From Streptomyces sp. DvalAA-43 (lineage in GTDB: Bacteria > Actinomycetota > Actinomycetes > Streptomycetales > Streptomycetaceae): 64,000 nt of DNA. The notes under the pieces were generated by a model. It was not told the DNA's origin. It searched no databases and was given only the letters and a program-made list of their open reading frames with translations. The DNA lies in contig NZ_FMBW01000022.1 in assembly GCF_900091725.1 (NCBI RefSeq), positions 1 through 64,000 of the forward strand, in the 5' to 3' direction. Made by a program: the position numbers and the translations under genes. Below, piece by piece: positions 27,432 through 35,831 of the stretch (within the stretch, counting starts at the first letter, position 1; each line of letters starts with the position of its first letter).

Positions 27432-29624
27432 TCAGGCCGTCGGCCCGGCCACCGGCTCGCGGGCTCCCTTCGTGGCGGGTGCGGCGGCCTCCGTCCCGGC
27501 GGGCGGGCCCTCCATGCGGTCCAGGCGCAGCGCCGAGTGCAGCCTGCGCAACGGTGCGGGCGCCCACCAGGTGGCCGCGCCGAGCAGCGCCATCAGCGAG
27601 GGCACCAGCAGCGCCCGCACCACGGTGGCGTCCAGCAGGACCGAGAACGCGGCACCGATCCCCAGCTCCTGGACGAACACCAGCCGGGACATCGCCAGCG
27701 CGCCCACCGCGATGCAGAACAGCACGGCGGCGCTGGTGACGGTGGCCCCGATGCTCGCCAGACCGTCGGCCACCGCCTCCCGGTCGTTCCGGCCCGCGGC
27801 CCGCGCCTCCTTGATCCGCCCCAGCAGGAAGACGTTGTAGTCGGTGGAGAGGCCGAAGGCGAGGGCGAAGACCAGCACGGGCGTGGTGGTCTCCAGGCCG
27901 CTGTGGGCGGCGAAACCGAGGTTGCCGTCCTGGAAGGCCCACACCAGGAACCCGAACGCGGCACCGGTGGAGAGCAGGTTCATCACCAGGGCCATGAAGG
28001 GCAGCAGTACCGATCCGGAGAAGGCGAACAGCAGCAGCACCGTCACGAGTGCGAGTACGCCGAAGGCCTCGGGCAGCCGGTCGGCGATACTGCCCCGCTG
28101 TGCGAGGAAGTCCGCCGTCGTGCCGGTGTACCGGGCGGTGACGGGAGCGTCCAGGTCCACGATCCGCTGGCCGGCCTTCAGTGCCGCCGTGTCGAGGGGG
28201 TTGCCGGTGAGGATCGCGTCGATCTCCCAGTGTCCCGCGTCCAGGCGCTGCGGCGAGCCCACCGACTCCACGCCCGGCACGGCGGCGATCCGCCGGGCGT
28301 ACGCGTCGAGCCCGGACCCGTCCGAGGTGTCGGCGACGATCTGGAAGGGGCTGGCGGCGAGTTCGTCGAAGTCGGCGGAGAGCCGGGCGGCGACCTGTCC
28401 GGCGCTGATGTCCTTGGGCAGCGAGGTCGGGTCGACACCGGTGAACCGCACCCCGACGAGCGGGGAGGCGATGAGCAGCAGGACGGCGGTGGCGAGCAGC
28501 GCGGAGACCGACGGCCTGCGCATCACCGCCGAGGCCAGCCGGTGCCAGCGCCCGGCGGTGGCGCGTCCGGCCCCCGCCGTCCGCTGCCAGCGGCGCGGGG
28601 CCAGCGCGTTGATCCTCGTGCCCAGCACGGCGAGCAGCGCGGGCAGCCCGAGGAGCGCGAACAGGGCGGCCGAGACCACGGTGATGACGCCGGCCAATCC
28701 CATGGAGCGCAGGTACGGGTGGGGGAAGACCATGATCGCGAGCAGTGCCGCCGCCACCGTGAGCGCGCTGAACAGGACGGTGCGGCCGGCCGTGGCGACC
28801 GTCCGCCGCAGCGCGTCGGCCCCTGGGCCGTGTGCGGCCAGCTCCTCCCGGTAGCGGGTGACGATCAGCAGGCCGAAGTCGATGGACAGGCCCAGCCCCA
28901 GGGCGAAGGCGAGGCTCATCGCCCCGGTGGAGACGTCCATCATGGTGGTGGCGATCCGCAGGCCGGCCATGGTGAGCAGCAGGGAGACGATGGCCCCGAG
29001 CAAGGGCACGAGGGCCGCCACCAGACCGCGGAAGACCAGGAACAGCGCGATCAGGATGATCGGTGTCGCCATCCCCTCGGCCTTGGCCAGGTCGGTGTCG
29101 GAGACCTGGGCCACCTGGACGTGGCCGGGTGTGGCGCCGCCGAGCCAGGTCCGGTCGCGGAGGGCCGGGTCGTCCTTGATGGCCTGCTGGAGCTCCTCCT
29201 CGGCCGTCCTGGTCTCGGACTCGGCCATCGGGCGCACGGCACCGACGATCACGGTGCTGTGCCCGTCGCGGGAGATCAGCGCGGGGTCGGCCGAGTAGTC
29301 GAGGACCTGCTTGACCTCGGGCCGGGACTTCAGCAGCCGGCCGGCCGCGGTCACGGCGGCCGGCGGTGTGCCGGTGCCGGACAGTCGCTCGTCGGTGCGG
29401 ACCAGCAGCAGATAGCCCTGCTGGGAGTCGATTCCGGTGGCCCGGGTGATGATGTCGCGCGCGACGACGTTGCCACCGCCCGGGTCGTCGTAGTCGGACA
29501 GCCCGTTGGTGAGCTCATTCTGCACGGAACCGCCGAAGACCGCGGCCAGCACGGTGATCAGCAGCGTCAATAACAGCGCGACTCGCCGTCGGGCGTGGAG
29601 AGCCGAGCTCAGAGCGGAGAACAT
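27432..29624 (-). CDS. MMPL/RND-family membrane transporter
   Basis: A 730-residue MMPL-type transporter. Two similar halves each have one N-terminal membrane helix, a large extracytoplasmic loop and a block of five or more helices. LSIDFGLLIVTRYREEL and LSTDYNVFLLGRIKEAR are the paired D-Y/F motifs typical of these pumps. In actinobacteria MMPL proteins export lipids and lipid-linked metabolites, which suits an acyl tetronate or acyl-thiazoline product. A conserved motif lies 85 bp upstream of its ATG. Divergent from the FAD monooxygenase. Confidence 0.9.
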   Translation of the reverse strand: MFSALSSALHARRRVALLLTLLITVLAAVFGGSVQNELTNGLSDYDDPGGGNVVARDIITRATGIDSQQGYLLLVRTDERLSGTGTPPAAVTAAGRLLKSRPEVKQVLDYSADPALISRDGHSTVIVGAVRPMAESETRTAEEELQQAIKDDPALRDRTWLGGATPGHVQVAQVSDTDLAKAEGMATPIILIALFLVFRGLVAALVPLLGAIVSLLLTMAGLRIATTMMDVSTGAMSLAFALGLGLSIDFGLLIVTRYREELAAHGPGADALRRTVATAGRTVLFSALTVAAALLAIMVFPHPYLRSMGLAGVITVVSAALFALLGLPALLAVLGTRINALAPRRWQRTAGAGRATAGRWHRLASAVMRRPSVSALLATAVLLLIASPLVGVRFTGVDPTSLPKDISAGQVAARLSADFDELAASPFQIVADTSDGSGLDAYARRIAAVPGVESVGSPQRLDAGHWEIDAILTGNPLDTAALKAGQRIVDLDAPVTARYTGTTADFLAQRGSIADRLPEAFGVLALVTVLLLFAFSGSVLLPFMALVMNLLSTGAAFGFLVWAFQDGNLGFAAHSGLETTTPVLVFALAFGLSTDYNVFLLGRIKEARAAGRNDREAVADGLASIGATVTSAAVLFCIAVGALAMSRLVFVQELGIGAAFSVLLDATVVRALLVPSLMALLGAATWWAPAPLRRLHSALRLDRMEGPPAGTEAAAPATKGAREPVAGPTA

Positions 29625-29708
29625 CGATCATTCCTTCCGTCGCGCAGCCGTCGGCACGGCCAGCGCGGGCGCAGAACAGACACGTGCGCCCCAGCCTGGG
29701 CCAGGGCC

Positions 29709-29725
29709 CTTGGCTCTCGCTAAGG
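29709..29725 (-). promoter_or_regulatory. Shared CTT-N2-CGCTAA motif upstream of MMPL gene
   Basis: Top strand CTTGGCTCTCGCTAAGG. Its near edge lies 85 bp from the MMPL start codon. Closely related 17-mers lie 83 bp before the KSIII-like gene (35697-35713) and 85 bp before the AMP ligase gene (40154-40170). Probably a common regulator or sigma-factor site. Confidence 0.5.
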
Positions 29726-29732
29726 GCTGCCC

Positions 29733-29759
29733 CATGAGGCGTGTCGTACCGGCCTCATG
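29733..29759. promoter_or_regulatory. Inverted repeat in the divergent MMPL/monooxygenase region
   Basis: CATGAGGC (29733-29740) and GCCTCATG (29752-29759) are perfect 8-bp arms separated by 11 bp. They sit between two divergent genes, where a repressor could control both. The layout resembles TetR-type operators, though no such regulator gene is visible in the window. Confidence 0.45.
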
Positions 29760-29893
29760 ACGATCCGTCACTTACCCGAAGGACCCCGTGTTCTCGTCCC
29801 CGGGCCGTGTCGCAAGTCGGGCTTTAGGGGGTGGGCGAAGGGTGGGGGCCAGACCGTTTCCGCGGACTTCACCGAACACGCGAGGAGCAAGCC

Positions 29894-31168
29894 ATGACAG
29901 ACACGGCCGGGCCCGGATCGGTGAGTACGCAGGTGTGCATCGTCGGCGCCGGCCCCGCCGGGCTGACGCTGGCGCTGGAGCTGGCCCGCCGGTCCGTGGC
30001 GGTCACCGTGGTGGAGCAGAGTGCCCACTTCAACCGCTCGTTCCGGGGCGAGTCGATCTCGCCGGACTCGGTGTGGCTGCTGGAGCGGCTCGGGATCCTG
30101 GACAAGGTCCGCGACAGCACCCTGGAAACCCACCGGATGGAGATCCGGGACGGCGGCCGGCTGGTGCTGAACGCCGAATTCTCGGCCTTCGACCAGCCCT
30201 GCCCGTTCCCGATGGAGCTGCCGCAGCCTCCGCTGCTGGCCGCGCTGGCCGAGGAGGCCGCCGCGCTGCCGGGCTTCACCCTGCTGCGCCGGTCCACGGC
30301 GGTGGAGCTGCTGCGGGAGGGCGAGACCGTGACGGGCGTCCGGGTCCGTGGCCCCGAGGGCGAGACGGAGGTGCGAGCCGCGCTCACGGTGGCGGCGGAC
30401 GGCCGGTTCAGCAAGGTCCGCGAGATGGCGGGGCTGCCGTACGAGAAGATCCCGCTGGAACGGGACTTCGTCTGGTTCAAGGTGCCGCAGCCCGAGGTCT
30501 GGGACCCGCACACCTACCGGGTCCGCATCAACGGCGACCGGCACGGGCTGTTCATCCCGACCGTGCCCGACCTGGTGCGGGTGGGTTTCAACATCCCCAA
30601 GGGCGGGCTGCGGGAGATGCGCAAGCAGGGCATCGATTCGCTGTACGCCCGGGTCGACGAACTCGCCCCGGAGGTCTCCGAGGGTGTGCGGACGTCCGTC
30701 ACCAGCTGGTCCGACACCTCCATGCTGGACATCTTCACGACCGTGGTGCCGCGTTGGTCGCTGCCCGGCCTGGTGCTGGTGGGCGACGCCGCGCACACCC
30801 TGACCCCGGTACTGGGGCAGGGCGTCAACCATGCGATCGCCGATGCGGTGGTGCTGGCGCCGCTGGCCGCCAAGGCCCTCGCCGGTGGCGGCCCCGACTC
30901 GCTGCTCGTCGCCTGCCGGCGGTTCCAGCAGGCCCGGGAGGAGCATGTGGCCCGTTCCCGGGGCCTGCAGATGCGCCAGGAACGGGCGTTCGCGCTCGGC
31001 GATCCCGCAAAGGTGGCGCTGCGCCGGCTGGCCTACCGCCTGGTGAGCTCCAACGGCTTCCTCAAACGCAAGATCGTGGCGGGCATCTACTACCCGCTCC
31101 AGGAAGCACACCGCAGCGGGCGCGCCGTGCTGCCCGTGGCTCCCCGTCCCACCAGCTCCCTGAGCTGA
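29894..31168 (+). CDS. FAD-dependent monooxygenase
   Basis: A 424-residue flavoprotein of the p-hydroxybenzoate-hydroxylase/halogenase-like group. The N-terminal Rossmann motif reads VGAGPAGLTLALELARR, and the second FAD motif is LVLVGDAAHTLTPVLGQGVNHAIADA. It could hydroxylate or epoxidise the acyl chain or the aromatic Hpg unit; the sequence does not decide. ATG 29894 was preferred over upstream starts because of GGAGCAAGCC and because the Rossmann fold begins soon after. Its partner P450 follows 32 bp downstream. Confidence 0.85.
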   Translation: MTDTAGPGSVSTQVCIVGAGPAGLTLALELARRSVAVTVVEQSAHFNRSFRGESISPDSVWLLERLGILDKVRDSTLETHRMEIRDGGRLVLNAEFSAFDQPCPFPMELPQPPLLAALAEEAAALPGFTLLRRSTAVELLREGETVTGVRVRGPEGETEVRAALTVAADGRFSKVREMAGLPYEKIPLERDFVWFKVPQPEVWDPHTYRVRINGDRHGLFIPTVPDLVRVGFNIPKGGLREMRKQGIDSLYARVDELAPEVSEGVRTSVTSWSDTSMLDIFTTVVPRWSLPGLVLVGDAAHTLTPVLGQGVNHAIADAVVLAPLAAKALAGGGPDSLLVACRRFQQAREEHVARSRGLQMRQERAFALGDPAKVALRRLAYRLVSSNGFLKRKIVAGIYYPLQEAHRSGRAVLPVAPRPTSSLS

Positions 31169-31200
31169 CCGTCATTCACCGAATCGGAGAGGAACGACCG

Positions 31201-32427
31201 ATGACCGCACAGCCCGACGCAGCACCTTCCCCGGACAGCCAGGAGGTGCTCGCCTACCCGTTCGAGCGCGAGTCCGCGATGCAGGCCTGCCCGGTCTACG
31301 GCCACCTGCGGGAGAACCAGCCGGTCGCCGAGGTGCGCATGCCCAGCGGCGACCACGCCTACCTGGCCACTCGCTACGACGACGTGCGCACCGTGTTCTC
31401 GGACCCGCGGTTCAGCCGCGCCGCCACCCTGGAGGACGGCGCGCCCCGGCTCGCGGCGGCGCCGCAGAAGTTCAAGAGCCTGCTGAACATGGATCCGCCG
31501 GAGCACACCCGCGTCCGCAGGCTGGTCTCCCGGGAGTTCACCGTCCGACGTGTGGCCGCCCTCCGGCCGCGGATCCAGGAGCACACCGACGCGCTGCTGG
31601 ACGCCATGGCGAAGAGCGAGGGGCCGGTGGACCTCATCCCGGCGCTGGCCTTCCCGCTGCCGGTGACCGTGATCTGCGAGCTGCTCGGGGTGCCGTTCGA
31701 GGACCGGGACAAGTTCTCCGCCTGGTCCAGCGCGTTCCTGGCGACCACGTCGCGGACCAAGGAGGAGATGCTGGCGGCCCAGACCGGCCTGGTCACCTAC
31801 CTGTCCGAGCTGGTCGCGTCCAAGCGGGAGCAGCCGGACGAGGGCCTGCTGTCCGCCCTGGTCTCCATCCACGACGAGGACGGTGACCGGCTCAGCCACG
31901 AGGAGCTGATCTTCCTCGGGATCAGCCTGCTGGTGGCGGGTCACGAGACCACCGTCAACCAGATCGCCAACAGTGTGGTCGCGCTGCTCACCAGCCCGGA
32001 GCGCCTGGCCGAGCTCCAGGCGGACCCGTCGCTGATCGACGCCGCGGTGGAGGAGCTGCTGCGCGCCTACCCGCCGGGCGACGAGGGGCTGCTGCGGATC
32101 ACCACCGAGGAGGTCGAGCTGGGCGGCGTGGTGATCCCGAAGGGCTGCGCGGTCCTGCCCGGTCTGGCGTCGGCCAACCGCGACCACCGTCAGTTCACCG
32201 ACCCGGACGAGCTCGACTTCCACCGCCCCAGCAACGCGCACTTCGCGTTCAGCCACGGCACGCACTACTGCATCGGTGCGGGGCTCGCCCGGCTGGAGCT
32301 GCAGATCGCGATCGGCACGCTGTTCCAGCGCTTCCCCACCCTGAAGCTGGCCGTGGCGCCCGAGGACCTGCCGCGTCCCTCGGGGATGCTGGTGCACGGC
32401 ATCACCTCGCTGCCCGTGGAATGGTGA
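31201..32427 (+). CDS. Cytochrome P450
   Basis: A 408-residue soluble bacterial P450. The heme loop is FSHGTHYCIGAGLA with the thiolate cysteine at residue 357, the I-helix oxygen motif is AGHETT, and the K-helix ExxR is EELLR. No redox partner gene is visible nearby. It is co-transcribed with the FAD monooxygenase and followed by a strong terminator. It likely hydroxylates or epoxidises the product; substrate unknown. Confidence 0.95.
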   Translation: MTAQPDAAPSPDSQEVLAYPFERESAMQACPVYGHLRENQPVAEVRMPSGDHAYLATRYDDVRTVFSDPRFSRAATLEDGAPRLAAAPQKFKSLLNMDPPEHTRVRRLVSREFTVRRVAALRPRIQEHTDALLDAMAKSEGPVDLIPALAFPLPVTVICELLGVPFEDRDKFSAWSSAFLATTSRTKEEMLAAQTGLVTYLSELVASKREQPDEGLLSALVSIHDEDGDRLSHEELIFLGISLLVAGHETTVNQIANSVVALLTSPERLAELQADPSLIDAAVEELLRAYPPGDEGLLRITTEEVELGGVVIPKGCAVLPGLASANRDHRQFTDPDELDFHRPSNAHFAFSHGTHYCIGAGLARLELQIAIGTLFQRFPTLKLAVAPEDLPRPSGMLVHGITSLPVEW

Positions 32428-32452
32428 CCTCCGCCCTCCCGCCGTCCTGACA

Positions 32453-32486
32453 GCGAGAAGCCCCCGGTCCCCCGGGGGCTTCTCGC
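32453..32486 (+). terminator. Terminator after the P450 gene
   Basis: GCGAGAAGCCCCC (32453-32465) pairs perfectly with GGGGGCTTCTCGC (32474-32486), a 13-bp stem with an 8-base loop, 25 bp after the P450 stop codon. Confidence 0.8.
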
Positions 32487-32524
32487 CGTCGGTGCGCCGG
32501 GCCACCGGCCCGCGGCGGCGGCGC

Positions 32525-32566
32525 GGTCGCGGTCGCGGACGCAGTCGCAGTCGCAGTCGCAGTCGC
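32525..32566. repeat. Hexamer tandem repeat, seven units
   Basis: Seven six-base units: two GGTCGC, one GGACGC and four identical AGTCGC. They lie in non-coding DNA between two terminator hairpins. It looks like a simple slippage repeat and may vary in copy number between strains. Confidence 0.7.
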
Positions 32567-32610
32567 GTGCAGGAGATCCGATCACGCCGGGGTACCCCCG
32601 GTACGCGAGA

Positions 32611-32651
32611 AGCTCCCGGGCCGACGAGGGGATCTCGTCGGCCCGGGAGCT
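32611..32651. terminator. Strong hairpin between convergent transcripts
   Basis: AGCTCCCGGGCCGACGA (32611-32627) pairs with TCGTCGGCCCGGGAGCT (32635-32651): a perfect 17-bp stem with a 7-base loop. It lies just downstream of the minus-strand operon and facing the plus-strand P450 operon. Confidence 0.8.
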
Positions 32652-32675
32652 CTCTGCGGCGCGGAGGGCGGCGGC

Positions 32676-32858
32676 TCAGTGGTCGGCTTCCGCCTTGGTC
32701 CGGTGCGGTTCCTCCGGTCCGGGGTCCGTGGTGGCCTCGGTCGTGGCGGCCACGGCCTCGTCGGCGGGCTGTTCCCCGGCGGCCTGCCGCCGGCGTCTGC
32801 GGGAGCGGAACCAGAACGCCAGGCGGACCGCGATCGCGGCGATCGCCGCGGAGATCAC
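32676..32858 (-). CDS. Small hypothetical membrane-associated protein
   Basis: A 60-residue frame starting with GTG at 32858, with GGAG six bases upstream. The product has a hydrophobic start (ISAAIAAIAVRLAFWF), then a very basic patch (RSRRRRR) and an acidic tail. It could be a single-pass membrane peptide. It is the last frame of the ACP/decarboxylase/KSIII-like operon and lies directly before the terminator, which supports transcription. No homologous family is recognised, and it may not be expressed. Confidence 0.4.
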   Translation of the reverse strand: MISAAIAAIAVRLAFWFRSRRRRRQAAGEQPADEAVAATTEATTDPGPEEPHRTKAEADH

Positions 32859-32934
32859 CGCCTGCTCCGGAACTGGATGGGGCGCATGGGGACTCCTGTA
32901 CTGGCGCGGGAACGGGAGAACGGTCGGGGCGGCG

Positions 32935-33222
32935 TCAGGCCGCGTCGACCGACCGCCCCGCGCGCAGCGCGGAGACCACGTCCCACAGCTGTGCCGGGGT
33001 GGCGAAGGTGTCCGCCACCAGGTTCTCGTCGGGGATGCTGATCCCGTACGCCTGCTCCACCTGTACCAGGAGCTCGACCATGGCGAGCGAGTCCAGGCCC
33101 GCGGCGCGGAGACTGGCGTCGGCCGCGAGCGGGCCCCGGGCCGCGAGCCGGGGCAGGGTCTGGTGCAGCAGGTCCTCGAAGGCCGGGTCCCAGGGGCCGG
33201 CCTGCCGGTTCTCGTCGGTCAT
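32935..33222 (-). CDS. Acyl (aminoacyl) carrier protein
   Basis: A 95-residue carrier protein with the phosphopantetheine serine in AAGLDSLAMVELL. It is encoded just after the PLP decarboxylase and KSIII-like genes. Together with the AMP ligase at 38486-40069 it resembles sets in which a ligase loads an amino acid onto an ACP and a decarboxylase acts on the bound residue (for example BtrI/BtrK in butirosin). It is the likely carrier in such a process. Confidence 0.88.
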   Translation of the reverse strand: MTDENRQAGPWDPAFEDLLHQTLPRLAARGPLAADASLRAAGLDSLAMVELLVQVEQAYGISIPDENLVADTFATPAQLWDVVSALRAGRSVDAA

Positions 33223-33229
33223 GACGGTT

Positions 33230-34507
33230 CTACCTCCGTACGGTGGGGGGTTCGGGTCGGTGCGCGGATGCGCCGGTGGCGGGCTCCAGGGCGTGGCGCC
33301 GCAGCGCCAGCCGGGTGGCCGAGACCACGCGGTCGCCGTCGGTGAGCACCTCGGCCGGGGCCGGGTGGCCGAGGAAGCCGAGCAGGCTCGCGCTGAGGCC
33401 GTACGCGCCCGCGTTGGGCACGGCGAGCAGGTCCCCGGAGCGGACCCCGGGCAGCTCCACCGCGCGGGCCAGGATGTCGGCCGGTGTGCACAGCGGACCG
33501 GCCAGGGTCACCGGTGCGGCCGGTTCGGGCTCCTCGGGCCGGGCCGGGCCGGTGGGCTGGGCCCGCAGGGGCAGCAGCCTGCCGAGACCGGACAGTCCCC
33601 CGAGGTGGTTGATCCCGGCGTCGAGCACCGCGTAGGTGCTGCCCCGGCTCGGCTTGACGTCGGTCACGGTGCACAGCAGCCGCCCGCTGTCGCCGACCAG
33701 GTACCGGCCGGACTCGAAGGCCACCACCGGCTCCCCGTCGCGCCAGCCGGGCAGGCTCTCGTCCAGCACCTCGGCCAGCGCCTCGCGCAGCCGCCGGTAC
33801 ACCGGTCGCTCACCCGCCGTCGCGTACGGGCAGGCGAAGCCGCCGCCGAGGTCCAGCAGCCTGAGCTGGATGCCCAGTTGGTCACGGAGCTGGGCGGCGG
33901 TGCGCACGCTCTGGGCCAGTTCGGCGATCAGGCCGTCCTCGTCGGCGGCGTTGGTCAGCGGGAAGAAGTGCAGCCCGACGACGCGGGTGCCGGGGACCAG
34001 CAGCCGGTGCGCGTCCTTCGCGAGCCAGTCCAGGTCGAAGCCGAACTGGGAGGGCCCGCCGGTCATCCGCAGCCCGGCGGTGCCCGGTGCCCCGGCGGCG
34101 TTGATGCGCAGCACACAGTCCGCGACCGCGCCGTGGGCGGCCGCCGCCGCGCCGATCCGCTCCAGATCGCCGAAGGACTCGGTGGAGAAGGCCCGCACTC
34201 CGGCGCGGATCGCCTCGTCCAGTTCGACCGGCACCTTCCCCGGCCCGGAGTACAGCAGCTCCCCCGCCGGGTGTCCGGCCTCCAGCGCGGCGGCCAGTTC
34301 GCCCCGCGAGGTGACCTCGGCGTGCACCCCGCCGCGGCGCAGCTCGGCGACCAGTCCGGGGTGCGGGTTGGCCTTGAGGGAGTAGTAGACCCGGGAGGGC
34401 TGCGGCAGGGCTTCGCGCAGATCCTGGGCCGCCGCCCGGACCCGGGCCAGGTCGTAGACGTAGAGCGGACTGCCGTACGCCGAGACGAGCTCAGGATCCG
34501 TGACCAT
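33230..34507 (-). CDS. PLP-dependent decarboxylase (DAP/ornithine decarboxylase fold)
   Basis: A 425-residue fold-type III PLP enzyme. The catalytic lysine is in VYYSLKANPHPGLV, the PLP-phosphate region in LDLGGGFACPY, and LCTPADIL and VPNAGAYGLSAS mark the C-terminal barrel face. Relatives decarboxylate free diaminopimelate or ornithine, or amino acids bound to an ACP (BtrK, VinO). The adjacent ACP and the separate amino-acid-type AMP ligase favour the ACP-bound substrate. Substrate amino acid unknown. Followed by the ACP gene after seven bases. Confidence 0.87.
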   Translation of the reverse strand: MVTDPELVSAYGSPLYVYDLARVRAAAQDLREALPQPSRVYYSLKANPHPGLVAELRRGGVHAEVTSRGELAAALEAGHPAGELLYSGPGKVPVELDEAIRAGVRAFSTESFGDLERIGAAAAAHGAVADCVLRINAAGAPGTAGLRMTGGPSQFGFDLDWLAKDAHRLLVPGTRVVGLHFFPLTNAADEDGLIAELAQSVRTAAQLRDQLGIQLRLLDLGGGFACPYATAGERPVYRRLREALAEVLDESLPGWRDGEPVVAFESGRYLVGDSGRLLCTVTDVKPSRGSTYAVLDAGINHLGGLSGLGRLLPLRAQPTGPARPEEPEPAAPVTLAGPLCTPADILARAVELPGVRSGDLLAVPNAGAYGLSASLLGFLGHPAPAEVLTDGDRVVSATRLALRRHALEPATGASAHRPEPPTVRR

Positions 34508-34555
34508 GGAGGTCCTTCCGTGACAGCGCGCGGGCGGCGGGAGTGAGCGGCCGGG

Positions 34556-35614
34556 TCACGGACCCACCTCGGTGCCGGGGCCGCCGGCGGCCTGCCAGTC
34601 GGGCTCCGCCACGATCTCCAGCACCGCGCAGGTGCAGGTGAAGCCGGAACCGCTGCCGACCAGCAGCACCTTGTCGCCGACGCGCAGCGCGCCGGTCTCG
34701 GCCAGGTCGTTGAGTCCGGCGAACTGGTCGGCGGCGCCGAGGTGGCCGGCGCGGCGGGCGAACTCCCAGGTGGTGCGCTCCTCGGTGACGCCGAGCATCT
34801 TCTGTACCTGCCACTCCATCTTGCTGCGCCCGGTCGCCGGGATGACCGTCCAGGCCAGGCCCTGCCGGTCGGTGCCGGCGTCGGTGAGGGCGGTGTCGAT
34901 GGCCTCGCCGACCACGGCGACGAGGCGCTCGGTCGCCTCCCGCAGGCTGCCGTGCTTCTGTATGTAGTGACCGACCCGCTCGCTGAGGGTCTCCTGCTCG
35001 CCCTGCGGCAGCGGCTCGAAGCCCTTGCCCCGGACGACCGCTTCCAGGGAGTTGTTCGAGACCGTCGCGGTCGACACCAGCTTGGCGAAGCCGCGCTGGT
35101 TGGACAGCACCACCGCGGCGGCGCCGTCACCGTAGACGATGCCCTGCTCCTGCCGCCACCGGCGCATCAGCGGCGCGCCGAACCGGTCGGCGGTGCTGAG
35201 CACCGCGCTGGTGCCCGGCGCGGCCGACTCCAGCCGGTGGGCGGCGAGTTCGAGTCCGGCGAGACCGGCATTGCACTCCTGCTTCAGCTCCACCGCCGTC
35301 ACACGGGTGCCGACGGCGTGGTTGGCCACGTAGGAGGCCACCGGCCAGCCCTCGATGCCCTGGAAGTAGATGTAGCTGTGCACCAGGAGCGGGACGTCCT
35401 CGGGCGAGGCCCCGGACCGCTTGAGCGCGGTGGTCACGGCCTGCACGGCCATGTCGGGCGGTGCGACGTCGTCGGGGGCCACCCGGACCGACAGCAGCCC
35501 GTCGGCCTCGAACTGCTCGGGGTCGTACTCTCCCGAGTCGACGGCGGAGCGCGCGGATACTGCCGGAGGCAGCCAGGCCCCGGTCCCCGACACGTACATG
35601 TTTTGCCAGCGCAT
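34556..35614 (-). CDS. KSIII-like protein with divergent active site
   Basis: A 352-residue FabH-like protein (ketoacyl-ACP synthase III family). The nucleophile is in VELKQECNAGLAGLELA. At the FabH HQxN position it reads VIPATGRSKM, and where FabH has the catalytic asparagine it reads RAGHLGAADQF. With both histidine and asparagine apparently replaced, it is unlikely to be a standard decarboxylating condensing enzyme. It may be an acyltransferase, like the KSIII-type tailoring enzymes CerJ and ChlB3. It heads the operon with the decarboxylase and ACP. ATG 35614 has GGAGG five bases upstream. Confidence 0.8.
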   Translation of the reverse strand: MRWQNMYVSGTGAWLPPAVSARSAVDSGEYDPEQFEADGLLSVRVAPDDVAPPDMAVQAVTTALKRSGASPEDVPLLVHSYIYFQGIEGWPVASYVANHAVGTRVTAVELKQECNAGLAGLELAAHRLESAAPGTSAVLSTADRFGAPLMRRWRQEQGIVYGDGAAAVVLSNQRGFAKLVSTATVSNNSLEAVVRGKGFEPLPQGEQETLSERVGHYIQKHGSLREATERLVAVVGEAIDTALTDAGTDRQGLAWTVIPATGRSKMEWQVQKMLGVTEERTTWEFARRAGHLGAADQFAGLNDLAETGALRVGDKVLLVGSGSGFTCTCAVLEIVAEPDWQAAGGPGTEVGP

Positions 35615-35696
35615 TGGGCCTCCATTCCTCGTGACGGCTCGCCAGGCAATGGAGCTTCGCCCCACCCCGCCGTCACCGGCATCCTCCAAGCGCCGA

Positions 35697-35713
35697 CTTG
35701 GGCGACGCTAAAA
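35697..35713 (-). promoter_or_regulatory. Shared CTT-N2-CGCTAA motif upstream of KSIII-like gene
   Basis: Top strand CTTGGGCGACGCTAAAA; the near edge is 83 bp from the KSIII-like start codon. See the sister sites at 29709-29725 and 40154-40170. Confidence 0.5.
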
Positions 35714-35831
35714 CGAACGCCCGGATCCGCGGGTGGCCGCGGGCGCACAAGCCCGGCTTCAGCCCGGCGGCCGATTCTGGGGGCGCGGCGGCCGCGATCG
35801 CGAGCCGCCCCGCCTACGACAGGAGCCGAGC

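Noticed and set aside
27205..27942. N-terminal extension of the FkbH-like frame
   Set aside because: The extension overlaps the MMPL gene in another frame and has no FkbH similarity. GTG 27204 has a good ribosome binding site.
29788..32427. A single 879-residue frame reaching the P450 through the monooxygenase gene
   Set aside because: The upstream part is an out-of-frame shadow of the FAD monooxygenase. A clear ATG with P450 similarity begins at 31201.
32525..32566. CRISPR array
   Set aside because: Units are six bases with no spacers, and there are no cas genes. It is a simple tandem repeat.
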